From assembly GCA_947466085.1 (NCBI GenBank), contig CANIEC010000020.1:1-46216 (forward strand): a DNA stretch of 46,216 bases, written 5' to 3'. Both the position numbers and the translations under genes were made by a program. Positions 38,591 to 46,216 of the stretch are shown piece by piece. A model generated the notes under the pieces. That model did no database searches and was not told the origin of the DNA. It was given only the letters and a program-made list of their open reading frames with translations. The DNA is from Rhodospirillales bacterium (lineage in GTDB: Bacteria; Pseudomonadota; Alphaproteobacteria; Reyranellales; Reyranellaceae). Position 1 is the first letter of the stretch, and every line of letters begins with the position of its first letter.

Positions 38591-39700
38591 CTATCGCCGC
38601 TCTTCCAGCAGCGCGACGATGGCCTGCCACATCTTCCAGGCATTGGCGACGTTCACGGCCGTGAACTCGACATGGCCGATATCGTCGATCAGGAACAGCG
38701 ACACACGCGCCTTCGACGCCGCCACGGCGAGGTCCTGGCTCTCGCTGTAGGGCACCATGGGATCGGTGCGGCCATGCACGAGGATGAGATGGCCGCGTAA
38801 CTTCGACAGATCGTGGAAGGCGAGATTGAGGCCATCGATCTCGCGGCGCACGCTCTCGGGGAGTTCCTCGATCAGGCGATTGACGGCATCGGGATCGCGA
38901 TTGTCGACCAGCGCCAGCACCGCGCGGCCCTGCGGTCCCAGCATCGCGGCCTCTCGCGATATGTCGGCGTCGCGGTCCTGGAAGCGGCGTAGCGCGATCT
39001 GTTCCAGCAGGCGGGCGTCCGCCGGATCGTCGAGCCGGCCGGCATTGGCGCGCAGGATGGCCCAGCGGCCGTAGGCGTTCGGCTCGACCCGGAACTCCCG
39101 GCTGTCGCCTCTCGGCCGGAAGGCGCCCGTGGTGACGAAGCGAATGGTCGTGTAGGCGTCGCGGTAGCCGCCGATGGCGACGACAAAGGCGATACGCGGG
39201 GCGAGATCGTCCTCGATCGCTGCAATGATGGCGGGCGCGGCGGCGTAGGAAATGGCAGCGACGCCGAGCGGCAGATCGGGCAGTCGCCTGTTCAGCTGCC
39301 GCAGGGCATCGGCCACCCGGTCGCCGTCGGCGCGGGACAGGACGAGCTGGCGCACCTCGGGGAGCTCCGGCACCAGCACGGCAAAACCCACCCGCGCGAG
39401 GCTTCGGGCAAAGGCCTGCAGCCTCGGCTCGTCGCGTCCCAGCACGGCGGCGCCCGGCACGAGGACCATCGCGGCACGCGCCTGGCTCGCCGGCAGATAG
39501 AGATCGCCCTCCCCGCCGTCCCAACGCATCGGCTGTTCGCCGGGCGGCGCGGTCACGTCCTGCAACCAGGTCGGCGCACCACCCGCCGCGATGTCCCACA
39601 TCACCAGCGTGGCTTCCGCCCAGACCATCGGGCGTCCGAAGAAAAGCAACAGACCGAGGCCGGCTAGAAGCGCGAGCAGGATCCGGCGCAGGACCTTCAT
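38591..39700 (-). CDS. Membrane-anchored alpha/beta-hydrolase
   Basis: The 369-residue protein has an N-terminal signal or anchor (residues 5-22) followed by an alpha/beta-hydrolase fold. The acid and base candidates are Asp in LVHGRTDPMVPY and His in DDIGHVEF. The nucleophile elbow reads AAISYAA instead of G-x-S-x-G, with Ser flanked by Ala. The oxyanion region is AMVLVPGAAVLG. It looks like a periplasmic or membrane-associated esterase of unknown substrate. Its ATG overlaps the stop of the 2H-phosphoesterase gene (ATGA). Confidence 0.72.
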   Translation of the reverse strand: MKVLRRILLALLAGLGLLLFFGRPMVWAEATLVMWDIAAGGAPTWLQDVTAPPGEQPMRWDGGEGDLYLPASQARAAMVLVPGAAVLGRDEPRLQAFARSLARVGFAVLVPELPEVRQLVLSRADGDRVADALRQLNRRLPDLPLGVAAISYAAAPAIIAAIEDDLAPRIAFVVAIGGYRDAYTTIRFVTTGAFRPRGDSREFRVEPNAYGRWAILRANAGRLDDPADARLLEQIALRRFQDRDADISREAAMLGPQGRAVLALVDNRDPDAVNRLIEELPESVRREIDGLNLAFHDLSKLRGHLILVHGRTDPMVPYSESQDLAVAASKARVSLFLIDDIGHVEFTAVNVANAWKMWQAIVALLEERR

Positions 39701-40179
39701 GCGCCGAGGCGCACACCCGCCAAAGTGTCGATCGTGTCGCCCGTCCGCCGCAACAGCGCCAGCTCCTCGATCCGTCCAGTCATCGGCAGGTTCTGGCGCC
39801 CGACGATGCGCGCCACCTGCTCGGCCTCGGCAGCGCTGCGGAACCGGCCAAGCGTGATGTGCGGCTCGAACGGCTCGTTGCCGGGATCTGGAGTCAGGAT
39901 GTCGTAAAGCGCCGACAGCTCGGCCGCACCGTCCGACGGTTCGGCATAGAGGTACAGGTCGGATCGAACGATGCGGTCGATCTGGAACCAGAAGGGCCGC
40001 CGCGTGACGTTCTCCAACGCCGCCCGCAATTCGGCTTCGCGATCGTCGGCGACGCCGAAAACGAGGGTAAAGTGCGGGCCGATCAGATCGGCTTCCTGGG
40101 GATGGTATTGCGCCCGCAGGCGGCGCAGCGCCGTGTCGTCGGCCTCGCCGAGCACCGGCCAGGCCACGACGTAGAGCAT
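39697..40179 (-). CDS. 2'-5' RNA ligase / 2H phosphoesterase family protein
   Basis: This 160-residue protein has two H-x-T motifs, PHFTLVFG (about residue 36) and PHITLGRF (about residue 108), that define the 2H phosphoesterase superfamily. Relatives open or seal 2',5'- or cyclic-phosphate bonds in RNA or nucleotides. The size and motifs fit a small LigT-like enzyme. It follows the DUF169 gene by 1 bp and overlaps the hydrolase gene by 4 bp. Confidence 0.85.
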   Translation of the reverse strand: MLYVVAWPVLGEADDTALRRLRAQYHPQEADLIGPHFTLVFGVADDREAELRAALENVTRRPFWFQIDRIVRSDLYLYAEPSDGAAELSALYDILTPDPGNEPFEPHITLGRFRSAAEAEQVARIVGRQNLPMTGRIEELALLRRTGDTIDTLAGVRLGA

Positions 40180-40180
40180 C

Positions 40181-41008
40181 TCAGCTGTAGCTCTTGGCCA
40201 TGCCGAGCGCCGGATCCATCACCGCGCCATAGGGCGGGAACGGATAGCGCAGGCCATTCTTTCCGAGATGCCCCATGCCCTCGACCGCGCGCAGCAGCTC
40301 GTCCGGCGGGCAGGCCATCAGCAGCTCGTCGTCGGCCACGCCGCCGTAGCGACGCTCGGCGAAGCAGGGCAGCGACAGCGAGGTCTGGCGCGTGGCGAGC
40401 GCCCGGCCCCACGAATCGGCGCAGGCGCTCTCGCCTGTCACCGTGAAGTCGTAGCGGCGGTAGCGGTGATACTGCAGCCCGTTGATGAAGTAGATCATCT
40501 GGCCAGGCGTGCCATAGAACATGCAGATGTCCGGCGGATCGAGACGCGCCGAGCGCAGCGGCGACACGACGAGGCCGTTGTACTTGCCGTCCGGCACACG
40601 CGGCATCTGCGCCTGATGGGCGGCCGACGCTTCCTTGTTGCCGAACCAGACGCCGTTCATGTGGTCGCCTGAGAGGAAGCCCTCGCCCGGGTGGTTGAGA
40701 CCGACGACGCCGCCGCAATTGCCGCCGCGCGTATTGTCGACGGTGATGCCCAGGGTGAAGCCGTACCAGCGCGACTGCGTCACCATCTGGCACATGGTGA
40801 ACTTGAATCCCTCGGTCGGCTTGCGCACGCCCTTGATCTTGTCCATCTCGGCCGGGTCTTCGAACAGGCGCATGCCGATCGGCTGGGTGCGGATGCGCAG
40901 CAGCTCGATCAGCTTGTTGCTCGCCTCGGCCAGCATGGCGGCGGTGATGGTCTCGGGCGGCGTCCAAGGGGCGGTCTTGTAGCCCGGCGGCAGTGTCTGG
41001 ACGTTCAT
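40181..41008 (-). CDS. DUF169 family protein
   Basis: The 275-residue protein matches the DUF169 family in its SWGRAL and SLPCFAERRYGGVADDELLM segments. Conserved-looking cysteines occur at FTMCQMV, GGNCGGVV, DICMFYG, ESACADS, SLPCFAE and LMACPPD, six in all, suggesting a metal or iron-sulfur site (inference). No membrane helix is visible and the function of the family is unknown to me. It is tightly followed by the 2H phosphoesterase gene and preceded by the SDR gene (21-bp gap). Confidence 0.78.
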   Translation of the reverse strand: MNVQTLPPGYKTAPWTPPETITAAMLAEASNKLIELLRIRTQPIGMRLFEDPAEMDKIKGVRKPTEGFKFTMCQMVTQSRWYGFTLGITVDNTRGGNCGGVVGLNHPGEGFLSGDHMNGVWFGNKEASAAHQAQMPRVPDGKYNGLVVSPLRSARLDPPDICMFYGTPGQMIYFINGLQYHRYRRYDFTVTGESACADSWGRALATRQTSLSLPCFAERRYGGVADDELLMACPPDELLRAVEGMGHLGKNGLRYPFPPYGAVMDPALGMAKSYS

Positions 41009-41029
41009 TGTTGTTTCCTCCGTGTCTGG

Positions 41030-41767
41030 CTAGGTGAGGTTCAACCCACCGTCGGCGATGACGATCTCTCCGGTAACGTAGTCGTTGGCGCAGAGGGCGG
41101 CCACCAGATCGGCGATGTCCTCCGGTTTCGCAGGTCGCTTCATCGGCGACCTGGTCTTCCAGGTCTCCAGCATGTCCGGCCAGTTCGCCGTCATCGGCGT
41201 CTCGACCAGCCCGGGCGCCACGGCGTTGACGCGGATGTCAGGGCCCAGCGACAGCGCCAGCAGCTTGGTGACGTGATGCAGCGCCGCCTTCGACGCCGCA
41301 TACGGGATCGACGAGCCCTTGGGCCGCGAACCGGCATGCGTGCCGATATTGACGATGCTGGCCGGGCGCCCGCTCGATGCCGACTGCCGCAATGCAGGCT
41401 CGGCCTCCGCCGTCAGCACGAAGGGGGCGATCAGGTTCACGTCGAGCATCTGACGCCACAGCGCCGGCGTCGCGGCCTTGAGGTCCGCATGCGGAATGCG
41501 GATCGAAAGACCGGCATTGTTGACCAACACGTCGAGTCGGCCATGCGCCTCCAGCACCGACGCGACGAGGCCACGCGCCGCCGTCTCATCGCCGAGATCG
41601 GCCTGGTGGTAGCTGGCCCGCGGCAACTCGGCGGCCATCGCCTTTCCGACCTCGGCCGAGCTGCGCGAATGAAGCGCCACGGTGTAGCCGTCGTGCGACA
41701 GGCGGCGGGCAATGGCGGCGCCGATCCCGGAGGTCGAGCCGGTGACGAGAGCGACGCGCTCAGACAC
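41030..41767 (-). CDS. SDR-family oxidoreductase
   Basis: The 245-residue protein has the classical NAD(P) motif TGSTSGIGAAIA, the structural VNNAG, and the active-site Tyr and Lys in IPYAASKAAL. The catalytic Ser position in IVNIGTHAG is Thr rather than the usual Ser of NISS-x-x-G, which is tolerated in some members. PG-x-V-x-T-P-M is also present. The substrate is unknown. It overlaps the upstream alpha/beta-hydrolase gene by 8 bp, so the two are likely in one operon. Confidence 0.85.
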   Translation of the reverse strand: MSERVALVTGSTSGIGAAIARRLSHDGYTVALHSRSSAEVGKAMAAELPRASYHQADLGDETAARGLVASVLEAHGRLDVLVNNAGLSIRIPHADLKAATPALWRQMLDVNLIAPFVLTAEAEPALRQSASSGRPASIVNIGTHAGSRPKGSSIPYAASKAALHHVTKLLALSLGPDIRVNAVAPGLVETPMTANWPDMLETWKTRSPMKRPAKPEDIADLVAALCANDYVTGEIVIADGGLNLT

Positions 41768-42548
41768 GGGACTTCAGAGCCTCCAGCGTTTCGTCGGGAC
41801 GCTCCACCATCATGAAGTGCCCGCAATTGGGAATGGTCACGGCCGTCGACCCGGCGATGGCGGCAACCAGAGACCTGGCCTTGGCGGCGGGCGTCATGAG
41901 ATCGCCGTCGCCCAGCACGAACACGGTCGGGCACTTCACGGCGGCCGCCCGCGCCGGCGCGTCCTTGTAGGAATTGCAGGCCGCGAGATCGGTGTGGATC
42001 ACGTCCGGCCTGTTGCCCGCCAGCACGGCCAGCGACTCACGCCGCAGCCACAGGCCGGGCGAGACCATGCCACCCTTGTGCAACGCCGTGCCCATGCCCC
42101 AGAAGGTCATGAGGTCCTGCACCTTCGTCGTGTTGGCCTTGGCCGACTCCAGCATCTCGGGATGCACCGGCATTTCCGAGGCGACGCCGCACAGGCCGAG
42201 CGCCCGCACCTTGTCGCCATGGCGTGCCGCGCAGTCGAGGGCGACCAGCGCGCCCATCGAGTGGCCGACGAGCGCCGCCTCTTTCAGGCCCGCCGCCTCG
42301 ATCAGCCGCGCCGTCCAGTCGGCCATCGCCGGGACACTGTCGAGTGCCGGGCCATCGGACCAGCCATGCGCCGGGAAATCCACGGCCAGGACAGCGCGGC
42401 CATGATGGGCGAACCAGCGTGTCTGCAGGCGCCACGCCGTGCGATCGAAGCCAGCGCCATGAAGGAAGACGATGGCGGGTTTGCCGGGATCGAATTCGGT
42501 GCCGCCGGTCGTCGCGAAAACGGTCCGGCCATCGACGGTGAGCTTCAT
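41760..42548 (-). CDS. Alpha/beta-hydrolase
   Basis: With ATG 42548 the protein has 262 residues. The oxyanion motif is VFLHGAGFDRTAW, the nucleophile elbow LVGHSMGALVAL, the acid Asp in LGDGDLMTP, and the base His in IPNCGHFMMVERPDE. It is a soluble member of the fold (esterase, haloalkane or epoxide-type); the substrate is not indicated. The much longer open frame upstream is a shadow of metY. It lies 2 bp after the metY stop, so it may be co-transcribed. Confidence 0.88.
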   Translation of the reverse strand: MKLTVDGRTVFATTGGTEFDPGKPAIVFLHGAGFDRTAWRLQTRWFAHHGRAVLAVDFPAHGWSDGPALDSVPAMADWTARLIEAAGLKEAALVGHSMGALVALDCAARHGDKVRALGLCGVASEMPVHPEMLESAKANTTKVQDLMTFWGMGTALHKGGMVSPGLWLRRESLAVLAGNRPDVIHTDLAACNSYKDAPARAAAVKCPTVFVLGDGDLMTPAAKARSLVAAIAGSTAVTIPNCGHFMMVERPDETLEALKSRV

Positions 42549-42550
42549 GG

Positions 42551-43846
42551 TCAGCCCTTCTGCGAGGCGCGCAGCGCCTGTCCGAGATCGTCGATCAGGT
42601 CCTCGGCGTCCTCGAGGCCGACCGAGAGCCGGATCATGCCCTCGCCGATGCCTGCCTGCGCGAGCGCCGCCGCATCGAGCTGGGCGTGCGTCGTGGAAGC
42701 GGGGTGGATCACCAGCGACTTGGCATCTCCCACGTTGGCCAGATGCGAGAATATCTTCAGGCGCTCGATGAAGCGTCGGCCGGCCTCGCGCCCGCCCTTG
42801 ATGTCGAAGCTGAAGATCGACCCCGTTCCCTTGGGCAGCATCCTCTGCGACAGCGCATGGTCGGGATGATCCGGCATGTCGGGCGACGCGATGCGCTCGA
42901 CCGCCGGGTTGGTCTTCAGAAACTCCATGACCTTGCGGGCATTCTCCCCGTGACGCGCGACCCGGAGCGGCAGCGTCTCGAGGCCCTGGATCAGATAGAA
43001 GGCGTTCTGCGGCGACAGGCAGCAGCCGAAGTCGCGCACGCCCTCGGTCCGGGCACGCATCACGAAGGCATGCGGACCGAATTCCTCGGCGAAGTCGATG
43101 CCGTGATAGCCCGCATAGGGTTCGGTGAGCGTCGGGAACTTGCCCGAGCCTTCCCAGTCGAAGCGTCCGGACTCGACGATGACGCCACCGATCGCCACGC
43201 CATGGCCGCCGATGAACTTGGTCGCCGAATGGAAGACGATATCGGCGCCCAGGGTCAGCGGCTTGCACAGGATCGGCGAGGCGAAGGTATTGTCGATCAT
43301 CAGCGGAATCTTCGCCTCGTGGGCGATCGCGGCGATGGCCGGTATATCGAGCACCTCGCCTCCGGGATTGCCGATCGTCTCGCCCAGGACCAGACGCGTC
43401 TCGGGCCGGATGGCCTTGCGGAAACCCTCATGGTCGCGCGGAGGAACGAAGGTCGTCTCGATGCCGAAGCGCGGCATCGTCAATGCCAGCATGTTGCGCG
43501 TGCCGCCATAGAGCGAGGTCGAGGCGACGATGTGACTGCCCGCCCCCATGAGCGTCGCGATGGCGATGTGCAGCGCGGCCTGGCCGCTCGAGACGGCGAG
43601 CGCGCCTGAGCCCTCCTCGAGCGCCGCCACGCGCTCCTCGAACACCGACACGGTCGGGTTGGAGATGCGGCTGTAGATGTGGCCGCCCACCTCGAGGTTG
43701 AACAGGCTGGCCGCATGATCGACGTCGCGGAATACGAAGGACGTCGTCTGGTAGATCGGCACGGCGCGCGCGCCCGTCGCCGGATCGGGATGCTGTCCCG
43801 CATGCAGCGCCAGCGTGTCGGGCTTCAGGAACTTGGCTTCGACCAC
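42551..43846 (-). CDS. metY: O-acetylhomoserine (thiol)-lyase / O-succinylhomoserine sulfhydrylase
   Basis: The 431-residue PLP enzyme belongs to the Cys/Met metabolism family. The PLP lysine is Lys210 in FHSATKFIGGHG. The substrate segments IYQTTSFVFRDVDHAA, YSRISNPT and the C-terminal HPASTTH fit a MetY/MetZ-type sulfhydrylase, which makes homocysteine directly from acylated homoserine and sulfide. The GTG at 43846 has GGGAG 7 nt upstream. No SAM riboswitch fits in the 34-bp gap to the upstream DUF1192 gene. Confidence 0.93.
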   Translation of the reverse strand: MVEAKFLKPDTLALHAGQHPDPATGARAVPIYQTTSFVFRDVDHAASLFNLEVGGHIYSRISNPTVSVFEERVAALEEGSGALAVSSGQAALHIAIATLMGAGSHIVASTSLYGGTRNMLALTMPRFGIETTFVPPRDHEGFRKAIRPETRLVLGETIGNPGGEVLDIPAIAAIAHEAKIPLMIDNTFASPILCKPLTLGADIVFHSATKFIGGHGVAIGGVIVESGRFDWEGSGKFPTLTEPYAGYHGIDFAEEFGPHAFVMRARTEGVRDFGCCLSPQNAFYLIQGLETLPLRVARHGENARKVMEFLKTNPAVERIASPDMPDHPDHALSQRMLPKGTGSIFSFDIKGGREAGRRFIERLKIFSHLANVGDAKSLVIHPASTTHAQLDAAALAQAGIGEGMIRLSVGLEDAEDLIDDLGQALRASQKG

Positions 43847-43880
43847 TTCGTCTCCCTCTCAGCGGGCGATCTTGCCGCCG

Positions 43881-44069
43881 CTATTTCTTGAACAGCGAGG
43901 CCGCTGCCTCGGCGTGGCTCTGCTTCGCCTTGATTTTCGCTTCGACCCGCTCGAGCTCCGCCTTGAGCGCGACCACGTATTCCTTCAGGTCCTCGACGTT
44001 CATCACGTCGAGATTCCTCGGTTGTGTCTTCTTCTGCCTGGGGTCGAGATCGTCGAGTTCGAAGGCCAT
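43881..44069 (-). CDS. DUF1192 family protein
   Basis: This is a 62-residue protein with a short acidic N-terminus (FELDDLDPR), the segment LDVMNVEDLKEYVVALKAE, and a heptad-like helix with charged residues to the end. The family is small, specific to alphaproteobacteria, and uncharacterised. It is divergent from a quinone oxidoreductase gene with a 66-bp gap, a neighbourhood I recall as common in this class. It may be the first gene of a metY transcript. Confidence 0.88.
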   Translation of the reverse strand: MAFELDDLDPRQKKTQPRNLDVMNVEDLKEYVVALKAELERVEAKIKAKQSHAEAAASLFKK

Positions 44070-44135
44070 GGCGCGTCTCCACGGAAGCGGCTAAGGCAGG
44101 ACTAGCACCGCTCCACCCGCTTCGAAAGGCCGACC

Positions 44136-45128
44136 ATGAGTGCCCTGCCCGCCACGATGACCTGCATCGAGATCACCAAGTACGGCGGCCCGGAAGTGCT
44201 GGTGCCGGCGACGCGGCCGGTGCCTCGGCCCAAGGCCGGCGAGATCCTGATCAAGGTCGCGGCCACCGCGGTCAACCGGCCGGACATCGCGCAGCGCATG
44301 GGCAACTACGCGCCCCCGCCGGGCGCCTCCGACCTGCCGGGCCTCGAAGCCGCCGGCACCGTCGCCGAACTGGGAGAAGGCGTCACCGGCTGGAGCGTCG
44401 GCGACGAGATCTGCGCGCTGACGCCGGGCGGCTCCTATGCCGAATACTGTATCGTGCCGGCGCCGCAGTGCCTCCCGCCGCCCAAGGGCTTCGACCTGCT
44501 GCACGCCGCGGCGCTGCCCGAGAACTATTTCACCGTCTGGCACAACCTCTTCGAGCGCGGTCAGCTCAAGGCCGGCGAGACCGTGCTGATCCATGGCGGC
44601 GCGAGCGGCATCGGCACGACCGCCATCCAGCTCGCCAAGTCGTTCGGCGCGACTGTGCTCACGACCGTGCGGACTGCGGAGAAGGCCACCGCCGTCAGGG
44701 CACTCGGGGCCGACCACGCCATCCTCTACAAGGACAATGACTGGGCGGCCGAAGTGAAGAAACTGTCGGGTGGCGTCGATGTCGTGCTCGACATGGTGGC
44801 CGGCGACTACCTGCCGAAGAACCTGTCGCTGCTGAAGGTCGACGGACGCTGTGTGGTGATCGCCGTTCAGGGCGGCGCGACGGCGACGATCAGCGCCGGC
44901 TTCCTGATGGTCAACCGCCTGACCCTCACCGGCTCGACTCTCAGGCCTCAGAGCATCGAGAGCAAGGGCCGCATGGCGCGCGGCCTGAAGGAGAAGGTGT
45001 GGCCCCTGCTCGACGCCGGCAGGATCAAGCCGATCATCTACAAGACCTTCCCGCTGCGGGATGCCGCCGGCGCGCATGCCGAACTGGAGCGCGCCGACCA
45101 TGTCGGCAAGGTGATGATGACCGTCTAG
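44136..45128 (+). CDS. NAD(P)H:quinone oxidoreductase, zinc-free MDR family
   Basis: The 330-residue protein begins with an oxidoreductase N-domain (ITKYGGPEVL, AVNRPDIAQRMGNYAPPPGA) and has the cofactor loop VLIHGGASGIGTTAIQLAKS. The Ala-rich Rossmann fold and the absence of zinc ligands place it in the quinone oxidoreductase (Qor/PIG3-like) branch, which reduces quinones or activated alkenes with NADPH. It is divergent from DUF1192 and converges on trcR with a 12-bp gap. Confidence 0.9.
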   Translation: MSALPATMTCIEITKYGGPEVLVPATRPVPRPKAGEILIKVAATAVNRPDIAQRMGNYAPPPGASDLPGLEAAGTVAELGEGVTGWSVGDEICALTPGGSYAEYCIVPAPQCLPPPKGFDLLHAAALPENYFTVWHNLFERGQLKAGETVLIHGGASGIGTTAIQLAKSFGATVLTTVRTAEKATAVRALGADHAILYKDNDWAAEVKKLSGGVDVVLDMVAGDYLPKNLSLLKVDGRCVVIAVQGGATATISAGFLMVNRLTLTGSTLRPQSIESKGRMARGLKEKVWPLLDAGRIKPIIYKTFPLRDAAGAHAELERADHVGKVMMTV

Positions 45129-45140
45129 GTCTCGCTATTG

Positions 45141-45767
45141 CTAGCTGACGTCGGGCTGCTCGGCTTCGGCCGGATCGACGTCGGCTGCTTCCTCCACCAC
45201 CCCCGACTTCACCGCTTCCTTCTTGCGCGTGGCATCCTCGCGGGCGGCCTTGCGGCGCGCACGGTCCACGGCGTCGTTCAGGTCCTTCAGCGAGCAGAGA
45301 CCGAGCGTCACCGGATCGCGCGGACGCACGTTCTGCATGTTCCAATGCGAACGATCCTTGACCGACTGCACAGTGCTCTTGGTCGAGCCCACGAGCTTGG
45401 CGACCTGGCTGTCCTGCAGCTCGGGGTGCGTCTTCAGCAACCAGGAGATGGCGTCGGGACGATCCTGGCGCTTGGCGACCGGCGTGTAGCGCGGGCCCTT
45501 GGAACGGGCCTGCGGCATCGGCACGTCACGCGGGCTCAGCTTCAACCGCGCGTTGCTGTCGGCCTCGACGCGCTTGATCTCTTCCTTGGTCAGCTGGCCG
45601 TTGGTGGTCGGGTCGTATCCCGTCATGCCACCTGCGACTTCGCCGTCGGCAATCGCCTGGATCTCGAGCGGATGCAGGCCGGTGAAAGCCGAGATCTGAT
45701 CGAACGTCAGGGTCGTGTTCTCGACCAGCCAGACGGCGGTCGCCTTGGGCATCAACACTTGCGACAT
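45141..45767 (-). CDS. trcR: Cell-cycle transcriptional regulator TrcR (DUF1013)
   Basis: The 208-residue protein matches the alphaproteobacterial DUF1013 family throughout, with MPKATAVWLVENTTLTFDQI, TGLHPLEIQAIADGEV, and SWLLKTHPELQDSQVAKLVG, which looks like a helix-turn-helix. These proteins are linked to cell-cycle control of transcription. A charged, low-complexity tail follows residue 170. The ATG has GGAGAG 7 nt upstream. It is co-oriented with the ompA-like gene, but a hairpin terminator lies between. Confidence 0.9.
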   Translation of the reverse strand: MSQVLMPKATAVWLVENTTLTFDQISAFTGLHPLEIQAIADGEVAGGMTGYDPTTNGQLTKEEIKRVEADSNARLKLSPRDVPMPQARSKGPRYTPVAKRQDRPDAISWLLKTHPELQDSQVAKLVGSTKSTVQSVKDRSHWNMQNVRPRDPVTLGLCSLKDLNDAVDRARRKAAREDATRKKEAVKSGVVEEAADVDPAEAEQPDVS

Positions 45768-45844
45768 GAATTCACTCTCCTGCGCCCGGATATAGAGGCC
45801 GGCCCCGGCGCCGCCAACCCGAAAAGCGCATAGCTGAAAATGGA

Positions 45845-45870
45845 AACGGCCGGGGTCGCCCCCGGCCGTT
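45845..45870 (-). terminator. Rho-independent terminator after the OmpA-family gene
   Basis: AACGGCCGGGG (45845-45855) and CCCCGGCCGTT (45860-45870) form a perfect 11-bp stem with a 4-nt loop. On the minus strand the stem is followed by a T-rich run (TTTCCATTTTC). It lies 25 bp past the stop of the partial ompA gene and upstream of trcR, so it should separate the two. Confidence 0.85.
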
Positions 45871-45895
45871 CCTGAAGTCAGTGCTTCGGATCGTC

Positions 45896-46216
45896 TTACT
45901 GGATGACGATTTCGACGCGGCGGTTCTGCGGCTCGCGGACGTTCGGGCCGGTCTGCACCAGCAGGCCCTGCTCGCCACGGCCCACCACCGCGATCGCGGT
46001 CGCCGGCACGCCTTCGCGCACCAGAGCGTCCTTGACGGCGTTCGCACGACGCAGCGACAGCGCCATGTTGTAGGCCGGCGCGCCCGACGTGTCGGTGTGA
46101 CCGGTCGCCGTGATGCGGGCGTTACCCTTCGCCTTGTAGGCGCCGGCAGCCTGCTTGATCGTGTTCAGAGCCTGGGCCGACAGGTTCGAGCGATCCCAGT
46201 CGAAGAACACCATGAA
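45896..46216 (-). CDS. OmpA-family outer-membrane protein, C-terminal domain (cut by window edge)
   Basis: The visible 106 residues form an OmpA-like peptidoglycan-binding domain: FFDWDRSNLS, TGHTDTSGAPAYNMALSLRR, ANAVKDAL, and the closing EPQNRRVEIVIQ. The conserved Asp and Arg that bind diaminopimelate are in HTDTSG and NRRVEI. The gene extends beyond the right edge, so the N-terminus (barrel or lipoprotein signal) is not known. A strong terminator follows. Confidence 0.88.
   Translation of the reverse strand, partial: FMVFFDWDRSNLSAQALNTIKQAAGAYKAKGNARITATGHTDTSGAPAYNMALSLRRANAVKDALVREGVPATAIAVVGRGEQGLLVQTGPNVREPQNRRVEIVIQ

Noticed and set aside
43847..43880. SAM riboswitch upstream of metY
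   Set aside because: The gap to the DUF1192 gene is only 34 bp, too short for the SAM-II aptamer, and no matching core is seen.

Overview
The window is high-GC DNA from an alphaproteobacterium. That placement rests on the DUF1192 and TrcR (DUF1013) families, the pdxH/fabI/aroC neighbourhood, the gyrA-coaD pair and an SSB ending in DDDIPF. A Reyranella-like or Rhodospirillales-like organism is a guess that cannot be proven from this stretch. No insertion sequence, integrase, phage gene or CRISPR array is visible. Genes are densely packed, many with 1-8 bp stop/start overlaps.

Layout. (a) 1-2971, minus: hyuA and a hyuB cut by the window edge (hydantoinase/oxoprolinase type). (b) 3067-8361, plus: a cyclic-nucleotide-gated K+ channel translationally coupled to a ketosteroid-dehydrogenase-like flavoprotein, then a bifunctional mannose-1-P guanylyltransferase/mannose-6-P isomerase coupled to an amidinotransferase. 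(c) 8358-18431, minus: ten genes in one direction that look like a surface-glycan or glycolipid locus. In transcription order they are Wzm/KpsM-type permease, Wzt/KpsT-type ATPase, GT21-like glycosyltransferase, STAS protein, Wza-type export lipoprotein, DevB/DevC/DevA-type HlyD-permease-ATPase exporter, and two processive-type GT2 enzymes. The run starts 28 nt after a tRNA-Lys(UUU) with an unusual T-loop, and the only strong promoter seen for it lies upstream of the tRNA. (d) 18622-22006, minus: coaD and gyrA. (e) 22183-29750: HAD phosphatase, DCC thiol protein, saccharopine-dehydrogenase-like protein, ssb, MFS transporter, uvrA. (f) 29758-33458: dispersed inverted repeats whose arms supply the stop codons of two neighbouring genes, an Ntn-hydrolase with a TetR-type palindrome at its start, an APH-kinase fusion and a cation diffusion facilitator. 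(g) 33466-38401: pdxH, then divergently fabI, aroC, a small membrane protein and sppA. (h) 38591-46216: alpha/beta hydrolases, a 2H phosphoesterase, a DUF169 protein, an SDR, metY, DUF1192, a quinone oxidoreductase, trcR and a partial OmpA-family gene with a clear terminator.

The best candidate for an undescribed system is region (c) together with the convergent manC-amidinotransferase pair. It combines two different export machines, a lipid-type glycosyltransferase, an STAS protein lacking its expected phospho-acceptor, and an amidino-group transferase next to GDP-mannose synthesis. This could make and export a guanidino-modified mannose-containing glycan or glycolipid. The gene order is seen in the sequence; the product is inference.
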